A DNA stretch of 61,959 nucleotides from NCBI RefSeq assembly GCF_021556435.1, contig NZ_JAKGCU010000028.1, positions 1 to 61,959 of the forward strand, given 5' to 3'. Shown piece after piece: positions 1 through 8,569 of the stretch (position 1 is its first letter; every line of letters begins with the position of its first letter). This DNA is from Gordonia tangerina. GTDB lineage: Bacteria; Actinomycetota; Actinomycetes; Mycobacteriales; Mycobacteriaceae. The position numbers and the translations under genes are program-made. Below the pieces are notes generated by a model. The model had not been told where the DNA came from. It saw nothing but the letters and a program-made list of their open reading frames with translations, and made no database searches.

Positions 1-1240
1 GGGCGGGCAAGGGTGTGCGTCCGGGGTCGACGGCGGCGGGTGGGATGAGCCAGGGGTGGCGGTCGGTGCCGAGGAACACGTCCCAGCCGTTGTGGTGGAT
101 GTCGGTGTGGCAGGCGGGGCAGAGTAGGCAGCTGTTGTCGAGGCTGGTGTCGCCGCCGTCGATCCAGTGGGTCAGGTGGTGGGCTTGGGTGCGGTTGGCG
201 GGTGCGCCGCATTTGATGCAGCATTCGTCTCGGACGTGCAACGCTTTTCGGATGTGTGGTGGGACGAATCGTTTCTCGCGGCTGATGTCGAGGGGGACGC
301 GTTCGTCGTCGACGAGCAGGGTGGTGGTGGCCGCGTCGCAGGACAGTCGGCGCAGGGTCGCTTGGGTGACCGACCCCAGGAGGTCGAGTTCGGCCAGGGT
401 GGGGGTGTCGGCGGGGATGGTGAGGAGGAGTTGGGTTTTGGGTGCGGCGCTGGCGATGTCGCTGGGCATGCGGGCGGCGATGTCGAGGATGGTGTCGAGG
501 GCGTCGGCGTGGCGGCGGGCGATGGTGCGGGGGTCGCGGGAGCCGTCGGGTTGGGGACGGGGTGCGCTGAGGGCGTTGAGGGCGGCGCAGAGTTTTTCGC
601 CGACTTCGAGGTCGAGGCTGGCCTCGAGGTGGAGGCGGCCGTCGGTGTCGCGGTGGTGGGTGAGTTCGTTGAGTTGGCGGTCTTCGGCGGCGGGTGGGCC
701 GTTGGTGCCGGCGGCGAGTTGGTTGCCCAGGGTGCGGGCGCGTGTGTCGATGTCGGCGGGGGTGGCGCCGGAAAAGTATTGTCCGAGAAGATCGGTCACA
801 TGGGTTAGACGCAGTGCGTCGTCGATTGGTTCCGCCGATCTGCCGGCGATATGGCTGACTCCGCGCACGATGGCGTCGAGGTGTTCGGCGGGGATCGCGG
901 CGTCGGCGGCGTGTGCGTGCAGGGTGGGCAGTGTGTCGAGCGAGGAGGCGATACGCAGCAGGCGTTGGGCCACCGATGGTGCGAATCCCATCACGATGAG
1001 CAGTTCACGGGTACTGCGGCCGTGGTCGCGGGCCACACCGAGTCGGTCGAGTTGTGCGGCCAGGCGGGCGGCGTGATGATCGATGAGGTTGCGTAGCGCC
1101 AGGATCTGACCCATGGCGTCGAAGGTGGCACGCCCCGACAGGTCATCGCAGCGCAGCTCGCGCAATACCGAGACCAGCGCAGACAACTCGGTAGATGGAG
1201 GTAGCTCCGCAGATACAGACACTTCAGCGATGACAGACAT
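1..1240 (-). CDS. DUF222 / HNH endonuclease domain protein (13E12-repeat family), 3' end cut by window edge
   Basis: Reading the minus strand from the ATG at 1240 gives one open frame to the window edge (about 413 codons). It is preceded by GGGGAG with suitable spacing. The N-terminal 250 residues match the DUF222 pattern (FDAM..LRNLIDHHAA, GVARDHGR, RHADALD). The C-terminal part is an HNH nuclease module with the zinc-type CCIKCG, AHHLTHW and the CPACH motif near the edge. Members of this family are multi-copy in Gordonia and Mycobacterium; their function (nuclease, possibly selfish or phage-related) is not settled. A closely similar paralogue lies at 60890, pointing the opposite way. No stop codon is visible, so it is partial. 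Confidence 0.85.
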   Translation of the reverse strand, partial: MSVIAEVSVSAELPPSTELSALVSVLRELRCDDLSGRATFDAMGQILALRNLIDHHAARLAAQLDRLGVARDHGRSTRELLIVMGFAPSVAQRLLRIASSLDTLPTLHAHAADAAIPAEHLDAIVRGVSHIAGRSAEPIDDALRLTHVTDLLGQYFSGATPADIDTRARTLGNQLAAGTNGPPAAEDRQLNELTHHRDTDGRLHLEASLDLEVGEKLCAALNALSAPRPQPDGSRDPRTIARRHADALDTILDIAARMPSDIASAAPKTQLLLTIPADTPTLAELDLLGSVTQATLRRLSCDAATTTLLVDDERVPLDISREKRFVPPHIRKALHVRDECCIKCGAPANRTQAHHLTHWIDGGDTSLDNSCLLCPACHTDIHHNGWDVFLGTDRHPWLIPPAAVDPGRTPLPA

Positions 1241-1420
1241 GACGACTCCCCAGCAGATACGACAACGGCACCGGTGTAACCGGTGATGCAGGCGGCCGTT
1301 CTGGGTTTCCTACCGTGCCGAGCAACGCATTCGCTCCTGTGCGTGCTTATCCGGTCCGGTATATCGTCATCATCTCGGCCTGCTGGCAACCAAGGTATTC
1401 GAACTCGCGTTCGAAGTCAA

Positions 1421-1426
1421 GCGAAC
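1421..1426. repeat. candidate target-site duplication, left copy (GCGAAC)
   Basis: The hexamer GCGAAC occurs immediately before the first IS copy, between the two copies (2852-2857) and immediately after the second (4283-4288). Sequence identity between the two 1431-bp units starts and ends at these hexamers, so they mark the element borders. The exact length of the duplication is uncertain by a base or two. Confidence 0.6.
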
Positions 1427-1430
1427 GGCT

Positions 1431-1490
1431 TGACTCACGTAATCTGCCCGCGAAACGCCCTCGGTGCCTCACATAGGTTTGCCCGCGAAA
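1431..1490. repeat. doubled left terminal repeat of IS copy 1
   Basis: Two tandem copies (1431-1455 and 1465-1490) of a motif ending in GCCCGCGAAA are seen here. They match, inverted, the pair at 2786-2811 and 2821-2846. They are presumably transposase binding sites. The inner copies of the two ends resemble each other more than they resemble the outer copies. Confidence 0.65.
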
Positions 1491-1506
1491 TGGTGATCGT
1501 CGGGGG

Positions 1507-2781
1507 ATGGGAAGTGGGTTGTCGATGCGGTCTCGGGCCGAGGTGACCAGCAGGTTCGCGCGGGAGTATGTGAAGGCGTCGAAGAAGGACCGGGGCCGGA
1601 TCCTCGATCAGGTGGTGGAGGTGACCGGTTGGTCGCGCGACAACGCGCGGCGGCGGTTGACTGCTGCCGCGCGGCTGTCGCCGGGCACGGGGCACGCGGT
1701 GGCGGTGCGTGAGCGCACCCCGCGCTCGCCGAAGTACTCCTACGACGCGTTGAAGGTGTTGCAGAAGGTGTGGGCGGCCTCGGGTGGGCAGTGCGGCAAG
1801 TACCTCGTGGTATCGATGCGCGTGCAGCTCGATGCGCTGGAGCGGCACGGCGAACTTGTTGCCGGAGTGGACCGTTACAGCGCGAGTGTGCGTGCGGAGT
1901 TGTTGTCGATGTCGGCGGCGACCATCGACCGCTACCTGCGAACCGCCAAGGCCAAAGACCAGATATCGGGTGTGTCCACGACCAAACCGTCTGTGTTGCT
2001 GCGCAATTCGATCACCGTCCGCAAGGCTGGTGATGAGGTGGAGGCCGAGGCCGGGTTCTTCGAGGGCGACACGGTCGCCCATTGCGGCCCGACCCTCAAA
2101 GGCGAGTTCGTGCGGACGTTGAACCTGACCGATGTGCACACCGGGTGGGTGTTCACCCGCAGCATCCGCAACAACGCGCACACCCATATCCTCACCGGAC
2201 TCAAGACTGCTGTTGAGGAAATCCCTTTTGGGGTAACAGGTTTGGACTTCGACAACGGTAGCGAGTTCCTCAACCATCCGGTGATCGAGTGGGCCGGCGG
2301 CCAAGGCATCTACTTCACCCGGTCACGGCCGTACAAGAAGAACGATCAGGCCACCATTGAATCCAAGAACAACCACCTCGTGCGCAAGTACGCGTTCTAC
2401 TGGCGCTATGACACCGACACTGAACGGGCCGCGCTCAACCGGCTGTGGCGGCTGGTCAACGACCGGCTCAACTACCTGACCCCGACCATCAAACCCGTCG
2501 GATTCGCCTCCACCGCCAACGGCCGCCGCCGCCGGGTCTATGACGCCCCGGCTACCCCGTTCGACCGCCTCCTGGCTGCTGACGTGCTCAGCGCGGCCCA
2601 GCGCGCCGAGCTGTGCGCCTACCGCGACTCGCTCAACCCCGCCCAGATCGGTCGCGACATCGCCGCACTTCAAGACCAACTTCTCCTGCTGGCCAAAGAC
2701 AAAACCGAGCAGCTCCACCTCGCGCAGTTCCCCTCCGCACTACCCGATGTTCGCAAGGGTGTTCGAGTACCAGCCGGCTGA
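1507..2781 (+). CDS. IS transposase (rve-type DDE), copy 1
   Basis: The 424-residue protein has an N-terminal helical DNA-binding region (about residues 1-60, basic, with SKKDRGRILDQV and WSRDNARRRL). It is followed by an rve-like catalytic core with a credible DDE triad: Asp in FFEGDTVAHCG, Asp in LDFDNGSEF and Glu in QATIESKNNH. It catalyses cut or copy and paste of the surrounding IS. The first ATG at 1507 follows GTCGGGGG. The gene is intact and identical to copy 2, so the element is recent and probably active. The long minus-strand frame opposite it is a codon-bias shadow. Confidence 0.9.
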   Translation: MGSGLSMRSRAEVTSRFAREYVKASKKDRGRILDQVVEVTGWSRDNARRRLTAAARLSPGTGHAVAVRERTPRSPKYSYDALKVLQKVWAASGGQCGKYLVVSMRVQLDALERHGELVAGVDRYSASVRAELLSMSAATIDRYLRTAKAKDQISGVSTTKPSVLLRNSITVRKAGDEVEAEAGFFEGDTVAHCGPTLKGEFVRTLNLTDVHTGWVFTRSIRNNAHTHILTGLKTAVEEIPFGVTGLDFDNGSEFLNHPVIEWAGGQGIYFTRSRPYKKNDQATIESKNNHLVRKYAFYWRYDTDTERAALNRLWRLVNDRLNYLTPTIKPVGFASTANGRRRRVYDAPATPFDRLLAADVLSAAQRAELCAYRDSLNPAQIGRDIAALQDQLLLLAKDKTEQLHLAQFPSALPDVRKGVRVPAG

Positions 2782-2851
2782 CAGCTTTCGCGGGCATTCC
2801 TATCTGAGGCATGAGTCGGATTTCGCGGGCAGTTTGACGTGAGGCACTACG

Positions 2852-2857
2852 GCGAAC
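2852..2857. repeat. shared GCGAAC between the two IS copies
   Basis: A single copy of the hexamer lies between the two IS units and serves as right flank of copy 1 and left flank of copy 2. This is the arrangement expected from tandem duplication of IS plus one target repeat. Confidence 0.6.
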
Positions 2858-4282
2858 GGCTTGACTCACGTAATCTGCCCGCGAAACGCCCTCGGTGCCT
2901 CACATAGGTTTGCCCGCGAAATGGTGATCGTCGGGGGATGGGAAGTGGGTTGTCGATGCGGTCTCGGGCCGAGGTGACCAGCAGGTTCGCGCGGGAGTAT
3001 GTGAAGGCGTCGAAGAAGGACCGGGGCCGGATCCTCGATCAGGTGGTGGAGGTGACCGGTTGGTCGCGCGACAACGCGCGGCGGCGGTTGACTGCTGCCG
3101 CGCGGCTGTCGCCGGGCACGGGGCACGCGGTGGCGGTGCGTGAGCGCACCCCGCGCTCGCCGAAGTACTCCTACGACGCGTTGAAGGTGTTGCAGAAGGT
3201 GTGGGCGGCCTCGGGTGGGCAGTGCGGCAAGTACCTCGTGGTATCGATGCGCGTGCAGCTCGATGCGCTGGAGCGGCACGGCGAACTTGTTGCCGGAGTG
3301 GACCGTTACAGCGCGAGTGTGCGTGCGGAGTTGTTGTCGATGTCGGCGGCGACCATCGACCGCTACCTGCGAACCGCCAAGGCCAAAGACCAGATATCGG
3401 GTGTGTCCACGACCAAACCGTCTGTGTTGCTGCGCAATTCGATCACCGTCCGCAAGGCTGGTGATGAGGTGGAGGCCGAGGCCGGGTTCTTCGAGGGCGA
3501 CACGGTCGCCCATTGCGGCCCGACCCTCAAAGGCGAGTTCGTGCGGACGTTGAACCTGACCGATGTGCACACCGGGTGGGTGTTCACCCGCAGCATCCGC
3601 AACAACGCGCACACCCATATCCTCACCGGACTCAAGACTGCTGTTGAGGAAATCCCTTTTGGGGTAACAGGTTTGGACTTCGACAACGGTAGCGAGTTCC
3701 TCAACCATCCGGTGATCGAGTGGGCCGGCGGCCAAGGCATCTACTTCACCCGGTCACGGCCGTACAAGAAGAACGATCAGGCCACCATTGAATCCAAGAA
3801 CAACCACCTCGTGCGCAAGTACGCGTTCTACTGGCGCTATGACACCGACACTGAACGGGCCGCGCTCAACCGGCTGTGGCGGCTGGTCAACGACCGGCTC
3901 AACTACCTGACCCCGACCATCAAACCCGTCGGATTCGCCTCCACCGCCAACGGCCGCCGCCGCCGGGTCTATGACGCCCCGGCTACCCCGTTCGACCGCC
4001 TCCTGGCTGCTGACGTGCTCAGCGCGGCCCAGCGCGCCGAGCTGTGCGCCTACCGCGACTCGCTCAACCCCGCCCAGATCGGTCGCGACATCGCCGCACT
4101 TCAAGACCAACTTCTCCTGCTGGCCAAAGACAAAACCGAGCAGCTCCACCTCGCGCAGTTCCCCTCCGCACTACCCGATGTTCGCAAGGGTGTTCGAGTA
4201 CCAGCCGGCTGACAGCTTTCGCGGGCATTCCTATCTGAGGCATGAGTCGGATTTCGCGGGCAGTTTGACGTGAGGCACTACG
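2858..4282 (+). mobile_element. Insertion sequence, copy 2 of the tandem pair
   Basis: This copy repeats copy 1 with a constant offset of 1431 bp. Identity ends at 4288 on the right and at 1421/2852 on the left. It has the same transposase gene and the same doubled terminal repeats (2862-2921 left, 4217-4277 right). An assembly artefact is possible with short reads, but the clean hexamer-bounded structure also fits a real tandem duplication. Confidence 0.85.
2938..4212 (+). CDS. IS transposase (rve-type DDE), copy 2
   Basis: The 424 residues are identical to the product at 1507-2781, with the same DDE motifs (FFEGDTV, LDFDNGSEF, QATIESKN). Two intact copies side by side provide two transposase genes under the same IS-borne upstream region. 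In such tandems, the abutted ends can form a strong hybrid promoter or a highly reactive junction in several IS families; whether that applies here is inference. Confidence 0.9.
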   Translation: MGSGLSMRSRAEVTSRFAREYVKASKKDRGRILDQVVEVTGWSRDNARRRLTAAARLSPGTGHAVAVRERTPRSPKYSYDALKVLQKVWAASGGQCGKYLVVSMRVQLDALERHGELVAGVDRYSASVRAELLSMSAATIDRYLRTAKAKDQISGVSTTKPSVLLRNSITVRKAGDEVEAEAGFFEGDTVAHCGPTLKGEFVRTLNLTDVHTGWVFTRSIRNNAHTHILTGLKTAVEEIPFGVTGLDFDNGSEFLNHPVIEWAGGQGIYFTRSRPYKKNDQATIESKNNHLVRKYAFYWRYDTDTERAALNRLWRLVNDRLNYLTPTIKPVGFASTANGRRRRVYDAPATPFDRLLAADVLSAAQRAELCAYRDSLNPAQIGRDIAALQDQLLLLAKDKTEQLHLAQFPSALPDVRKGVRVPAG

Positions 4283-4288
4283 GCGAAC
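4283..4288. repeat. candidate target-site duplication, right copy (GCGAAC)
   Basis: Third occurrence of the hexamer; the sequence diverges from the IS at 4289. Confidence 0.6.
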
Positions 4289-4324
4289 TGTCGAAAATTG
4301 TTGAGTCTGCCGGCGACGGCCAGG

Positions 4325-5551
4325 TCAGCGCGATTTCTGTGCCTGTTTGACCAGATTTGCACCGACGATCAAGCGCTGGATCTCGCTGGTGCCCTCGTAG
4401 AGCCGCAACAGCCGGACATCCCGGTAGATCCGCTCCACCGGAACCTCGCGCATGTAGCCGCTGCCGCCGTGGATCTGGACCGCGAGGTCGGCGACCTTGC
4501 CGACCATCTCGGTGCAGAACAGCTTCGCGGCCGACGGCGCGATTCGGCGGTCCGTGTTGTCCACCCAGGCGCGGGCTGCCTCGCGCACCATGGCGCGGCC
4601 CGCCATCACACCCGTCTGCTGATCGGCGAGCATCGCCTGCACGAGCTGGAACTCGCCGATGGGTGTGCCACCCTGGGTCGCCGTCGCAGCCCAGGCGACC
4701 GACTCGTCGAGCGCCCGCTGGGCGGTCCCCACCGACAACGCGGCGATATGTACGCGGCCACGCGCCAACGAGGTCATCGCTGCCCGGTAACCGACATCTT
4801 CGTTCCCTCCGACCAGGGCGGTAGCCGGCACCCTGACATCGTCGAAATGGACATCGGAGGTCCAAGCGCCTTCCTGGCCCATCTTGCGGTCTTTGGCGCC
4901 CACGCTCACGCCCGGCGTGTCGGCGGGAACCAAGAACACCGCGATGCCGGTTCCGTTCTCGTCCTTGGAGCGGGTTCGCGCAAAGACCACGAACAGGTCG
5001 GCGATCGGGGCATTGGTGATGAAGCGTTTCTCGCCGCTGATGACCCAATCCGATCCGTCGCGAACCGCTCTGGTGCGTAGTCCGGCGGGATCGGAGCCGG
5101 CGCCTGGCTCGGTCAGTGCGAACGATGCGACGACCTCTCCAGAGGCGATCCTCTCCAGCCACATGGATTTCTGTTCGTCGGTACCGAACCCGACCAGGAC
5201 CTGGCCGGCGATCCCGTTGTTGGTTCCGAACATCGATCGCAGCGCCAGCGAGGTGTATCCGAACTCCATCGCGAGTTCGACATCCTGGGTCAGATCGAGT
5301 CCTAGCCCTCCCCATTGCTGGGGAATCGCATAGCCAAACAGTCCCATTTCCTTGGCGGTGGCGCGGATGTCCTCGGGGATCGCATCGAGGTCGAGAATCT
5401 CCTGTTCCCGCGGGACGACCTTCGCTCGGATGAATTCGCGTGTCGCCGCGAGTATGTCGGCGAAGTCGTCATCGCTGACCTCGCGCTGGGCGGTGGTGTT
5501 CACGACACTGGTCATCCTCCCACTCTGACGGGTTCTGCGGTGCCGGTCCAC
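4325..5551 (-). CDS. acyl-CoA dehydrogenase (FAD-dependent)
   Basis: The protein has about 400 residues and full family length. It shows the helical N-terminal domain, the FAD-binding FALTEPGAGSDP and FITNAPIADL blocks, and the C-terminal LYEGTSEIQR motif whose Glu is the usual catalytic base. It would catalyse alpha,beta-desaturation of an acyl-CoA, passing electrons to ETF. A GTG at 5551 is preceded by AGGGAG at good spacing; an ATG at 5515 is an alternative, with its GGGAGG too close. It lies divergent from the SDR and thiolase genes, with which it would make a beta-oxidation-like set. The substrate is not predictable from sequence. The IS pair sits 37 bp beyond its stop codon. Confidence 0.88.
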   Translation of the reverse strand: MDRHRRTRQSGRMTSVVNTTAQREVSDDDFADILAATREFIRAKVVPREQEILDLDAIPEDIRATAKEMGLFGYAIPQQWGGLGLDLTQDVELAMEFGYTSLALRSMFGTNNGIAGQVLVGFGTDEQKSMWLERIASGEVVASFALTEPGAGSDPAGLRTRAVRDGSDWVISGEKRFITNAPIADLFVVFARTRSKDENGTGIAVFLVPADTPGVSVGAKDRKMGQEGAWTSDVHFDDVRVPATALVGGNEDVGYRAAMTSLARGRVHIAALSVGTAQRALDESVAWAATATQGGTPIGEFQLVQAMLADQQTGVMAGRAMVREAARAWVDNTDRRIAPSAAKLFCTEMVGKVADLAVQIHGGSGYMREVPVERIYRDVRLLRLYEGTSEIQRLIVGANLVKQAQKSR

Positions 5552-5633
5552 ATCGAACTCCCTCTCGCACCCTTAGCTGCTTTGTATGGATCGACGGGGC
5601 CGCCGGTGGCCGGTCGGCGGTAGATTCCGACCC

Positions 5634-6392
5634 ATGGCTTCCTCTACACCTCAGAATCTGCTCGATGGACGAACCGCGGTGATCACCGGCGCCGCTCAGG
5701 GCATCGGCTTCGAGATCGCCCGGTGTTTCGTGGACGCGGGGGCGCGCGTCGTCCTCGGGGATCTGAACTTCGACGCCGCGACGGCCGCGGCGGGCGAACT
5801 CGGTGGCGCCGAGGTCGCGCGTGCGGTGCGATGCGACGTCACCGACGCGGGAGAGATGGACACCCTGCTCGCCGACGCCGTCGACAGCTTCGGTTCGTTG
5901 GACGTGATGGTCAACAACGCCGGAATCACTCGCGACGCGACGATGCGGACGATGAGCGAGGAGGATTTCGATCTCGTCGTCTCGGTTCACCTGAAGGGCA
6001 CGTGGAACGGCACCCGCAAGGCGGCCGCGATCATGCGCGAGGCCAAACGTGGTGCGATCGTGAACATCTCGTCGCTGTCCGGCAAGGTCGGCATGGTCGG
6101 TCAGACCAACTACTCGGCCGCCAAGGCAGGGATCGTCGGCATGTCGAAGGCCGCGGCAAAGGAGATGGCACATCACGGTGTCCGGGTCAATGCCATTCAA
6201 CCCGGGCTGATTCGCTCGGCGATGACCGAGGCGATGCCGCAGAAGGCCTGGGATCAGAAGATGGCGGAGATCCCGATGCAACGCGCCGGTGAGGTCGACG
6301 AGGTGGCCTCCGTGGCACTCTTCCTCGCCTCGGATATGTCGTCCTACATGACCGGAACCGTGCTGGAGGTGACCGGCGGACGGTTCATGTGA
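5634..6392 (+). CDS. SDR-family oxidoreductase, FabG-like (3-oxoacyl-ACP/acyl-CoA reductase)
   Basis: This 252-residue classical short-chain dehydrogenase has the cofactor motif TGAAQGIG near the N-terminus, NNAG, a catalytic Ser in ISSLSG and the YSAAK pair around residues 160-164. Asp in LGDLN after beta-2 suggests NAD(H) preference. I start at the ATG at 5634 because the upstream in-frame extension is low-complexity and precedes the family start. It probably works as a 3-hydroxyacyl-CoA dehydrogenase with the thiolase 40 bp downstream, in one transcript. Confidence 0.85.
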   Translation: MASSTPQNLLDGRTAVITGAAQGIGFEIARCFVDAGARVVLGDLNFDAATAAAGELGGAEVARAVRCDVTDAGEMDTLLADAVDSFGSLDVMVNNAGITRDATMRTMSEEDFDLVVSVHLKGTWNGTRKAAAIMREAKRGAIVNISSLSGKVGMVGQTNYSAAKAGIVGMSKAAAKEMAHHGVRVNAIQPGLIRSAMTEAMPQKAWDQKMAEIPMQRAGEVDEVASVALFLASDMSSYMTGTVLEVTGGRFM

Positions 6393-6432
6393 CAACCATC
6401 AGATCCGATTATCGATCACCGAAAGGCGCACC

Positions 6433-7656
6433 ATGAGAGACGTTGTCATCTGTGAACCCGTACGCACACCGATCGGTAGGTACGGCGGGATGTTCAAGAA
6501 TCTCACCGCCGTCGACCTCGGGGTGACGGCGGTGCGGGGGATGCTCGATCGGTCGGGACTTGCTCCGGAGGCCGTCGAGGATGTGATTCTCGGACACTGC
6601 AACGGCAACAGTGAGGCACCGGCGATCGGGAGGGTGGTGGCGCTCGACGCCGGGTTGCCGGTCACGGTGGGCGGTATGCACATCGACCGACGATGCGGGT
6701 CGGGTCTGCAGGCCGTCATCCAGGCGGGTTTCCAGGTCGCGGGCGGTGACCACGATGTCGTCGTGGCAGGTGGCACCGAGTCGATGAGCAATGCGTCGTT
6801 CTACTCCGTCGATATGCGATGGGGTGGCGCCCGGTCGGGTATCGCCATGCACGACAGCCTGGTTCGCGCCAGGTCCACCGCCGGCGGCAAGAACTATCCG
6901 GTGCCAGGCGGCATGATCGAGACGGCCGAGAACCTGCGGGAAGAATACGAGATCAGCCGCACCGAACAGGATGAGTTGGCCGTCGAATCCCATCTCCGTG
7001 CGGTCCGCGCCCAGAAGGACGGCATCTTCGCGGAGGAGATCATCCCTGTGACCGTCGCAGGGAAAGGCGGCGAGCGAGTGATCGACACCGACGAGCACCC
7101 GCGACCGGATGTTTCTGCCGCCGTGCTGGCAAAGCTGAAACCCATCATGGCCAAGCAGGATCCCGACGCCACGGTGACTGCGGGCAACGCCAGCGGTCAG
7201 AACGATGCGGCCGCGATGTGTATCGTGACCACTCCCGAGGTCGCCGAGCGGCACGGGCTACGCCCGCTGGCGCGGCTGGTGTCGTGGGCGGCGGCCGGCG
7301 TCGCTCCGCGCACAATGGGTATCGGTCCTGTTCCCGCTACCGCGAAGGCGCTGGACAAGGCCGGCCTGTCGCTCGCCGACATCGACCTCATCGAACTGAA
7401 CGAGGCCTTCGCCGCGCAAGCGTTGGCGGTCACCAGGGAGTGGGGATTCGGCCGCTTCGGTGCCGGCGGCGACTTCGACCGCACCAATGTGCACGGCTCT
7501 GGTATCTCACTGGGACATCCGGTGGGCGCCACCGGTGTTCGCATGCTGGCGACGCTGGCTCGGGAGATGGATCGCCGGCAGGTGCGCTACGGCCTGGAGA
7601 CGATGTGCATCGGTGGCGGGCAGGGACTAGCGGCAGTCTTCGAGCGGGTGGCATAG
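6433..7656 (+). CDS. acetyl-CoA acyltransferase (thiolase)
   Basis: This 407-residue thiolase has the acyl-accepting Cys at residue 88 (DRRCGSG), NEAFAAQ, His 361 in GHPVGATG and the C-terminal active-site Cys 391 in TMCIGGGQG. It cleaves 3-ketoacyl-CoA with CoA in beta-oxidation, or condenses acetyl-CoA. AAAGG precedes the ATG. It follows the SDR as the second gene of a two-gene unit and ends 13 bp from the convergent LysR gene. Full length and all catalytic residues are present. Confidence 0.9.
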   Translation: MRDVVICEPVRTPIGRYGGMFKNLTAVDLGVTAVRGMLDRSGLAPEAVEDVILGHCNGNSEAPAIGRVVALDAGLPVTVGGMHIDRRCGSGLQAVIQAGFQVAGGDHDVVVAGGTESMSNASFYSVDMRWGGARSGIAMHDSLVRARSTAGGKNYPVPGGMIETAENLREEYEISRTEQDELAVESHLRAVRAQKDGIFAEEIIPVTVAGKGGERVIDTDEHPRPDVSAAVLAKLKPIMAKQDPDATVTAGNASGQNDAAAMCIVTTPEVAERHGLRPLARLVSWAAAGVAPRTMGIGPVPATAKALDKAGLSLADIDLIELNEAFAAQALAVTREWGFGRFGAGGDFDRTNVHGSGISLGHPVGATGVRMLATLAREMDRRQVRYGLETMCIGGGQGLAAVFERVA

Positions 7657-7669
7657 CGCACCTTCGCAA

Positions 7670-8569
7670 TCAGCGCCCATTCGACTCGAGGACCGTGCCG
7701 ATCAGGTCCACGAAGGCCTGGCCGACCGGGGAGACAGTGGTGGGGTCGTAAGCAATCGCGAACGGACGGACGAATCGGGGCTGCACCGTCCGTACGACGG
7801 CGCGGTCGGCGGCGGCCTCGGCCATCGACTTCTCCAGCATCGTCCCACCGATGCCGGCGAGCACCATCGGGAGTCGTTCCTCCCGATGCTCGGAGAGGAC
7901 GGCCAGCGGCGGTCGGGCCCCGGCGACGCGGATCGCCTCCTCGATCTCGTCGGCGACCGACTGGCCCCGCGGCACGAATACCATGGGTACCGACGGCAAC
8001 TCCTCGAGGGGGATCGGGCCGTCGGGTACCTGGGTCCCGGGTGGATAGATGAGCAGGTACTCCTGTTCACCCACCACGACGACCTCGAGGTCGTCGCCGG
8101 CGATCGGCAGGTGGGCGACAGCGAACTCACAGTGACCGTCCTCGATCGCCGACGCGGCCTGGGTCTCGTCTCGGAGTTCGCCGAAACGTACCGTGACACC
8201 TGGGTATTCGGATCGGAAGCGGACCAGGAGGTCGACGAGTGGACCCGACGCCACCGACGGTACCGCGAGGATGTCGAGTCGCCCGGTCAACTCGTCGGAG
8301 GGGGCCGCCAGCAGATCTCCGACGGCATCGACGTCACGCACGATCTGGCGTGCCGGGCCCACCATGGACCGTCCGGCGGAGCTGAGTACCATGCCGCGTC
8401 CGATCCGGTGAAAGAGCTGTACCCCCAACTCCCGTTCCAGCGCTCGCAGCGCCTGCGAGACGGTGGGTTGGGCGACCCCGAGCGCGCCTGCCGCGCCCCC
8501 GATGCCCTGGTGCTCGACGACGGCGAGGAAGTACTCGATCTGACGTAGCTCCACAGAATCACCAATCAC
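7670..8569 (-). CDS. LysR-family transcriptional regulator (first of an overlapping pair)
   Basis: This 299-residue LTTR has an N-terminal winged HTH (VELRQIEYFLAVVEHQG, GVAQPTVSQALRALE) and a C-terminal effector domain of LysR_substrate type. The GTG at 8569 overlaps the end of the next LysR gene by 11 bp; a second GTG at 8554 begins nearer the family start (VELRQIEYF). The two regulators are therefore translationally coupled. It probably controls the neighbouring acyl-CoA genes; the ligand is unknown. Confidence 0.85.
   Translation of the reverse strand: MIGDSVELRQIEYFLAVVEHQGIGGAAGALGVAQPTVSQALRALERELGVQLFHRIGRGMVLSSAGRSMVGPARQIVRDVDAVGDLLAAPSDELTGRLDILAVPSVASGPLVDLLVRFRSEYPGVTVRFGELRDETQAASAIEDGHCEFAVAHLPIAGDDLEVVVVGEQEYLLIYPPGTQVPDGPIPLEELPSVPMVFVPRGQSVADEIEEAIRVAGARPPLAVLSEHREERLPMVLAGIGGTMLEKSMAEAAADRAVVRTVQPRFVRPFAIAYDPTTVSPVGQAFVDLIGTVLESNGR

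Larger units (their letters stand above)
1427..2851 (+). mobile_element. Insertion sequence, copy 1 of a head-to-tail tandem pair
   Basis: A unit of about 1425 bp holds one DDE transposase gene and imperfect terminal inverted repeats. Each end carries two copies of one motif: outer 1431-1455 and inner 1465-1490 on the left, inner 2786-2811 and outer 2821-2846 on the right (inverted). All contain GCCCGCGAAA (or TTTCGCGGGC) and a CTCA block. The second copy follows after 6 bp with the same orientation and identical sequence. The family is uncertain: an rve-type DDE element of the ISNCY/IS481 kind. Confidence 0.85.

Noticed and set aside
1435..2304. 289-aa minus-strand gene opposite the transposase (and its copy at 2866-3735)
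   Set aside because: Low-complexity His/Arg-rich translation with no domain; it is the antisense shadow of the DDE transposase.
1427..4282. IS30 family assignment
   Set aside because: IS30 elements have short single terminal repeats and a 2-3-bp target duplication; the doubled 25-bp ends and 6-bp flank do not fit.
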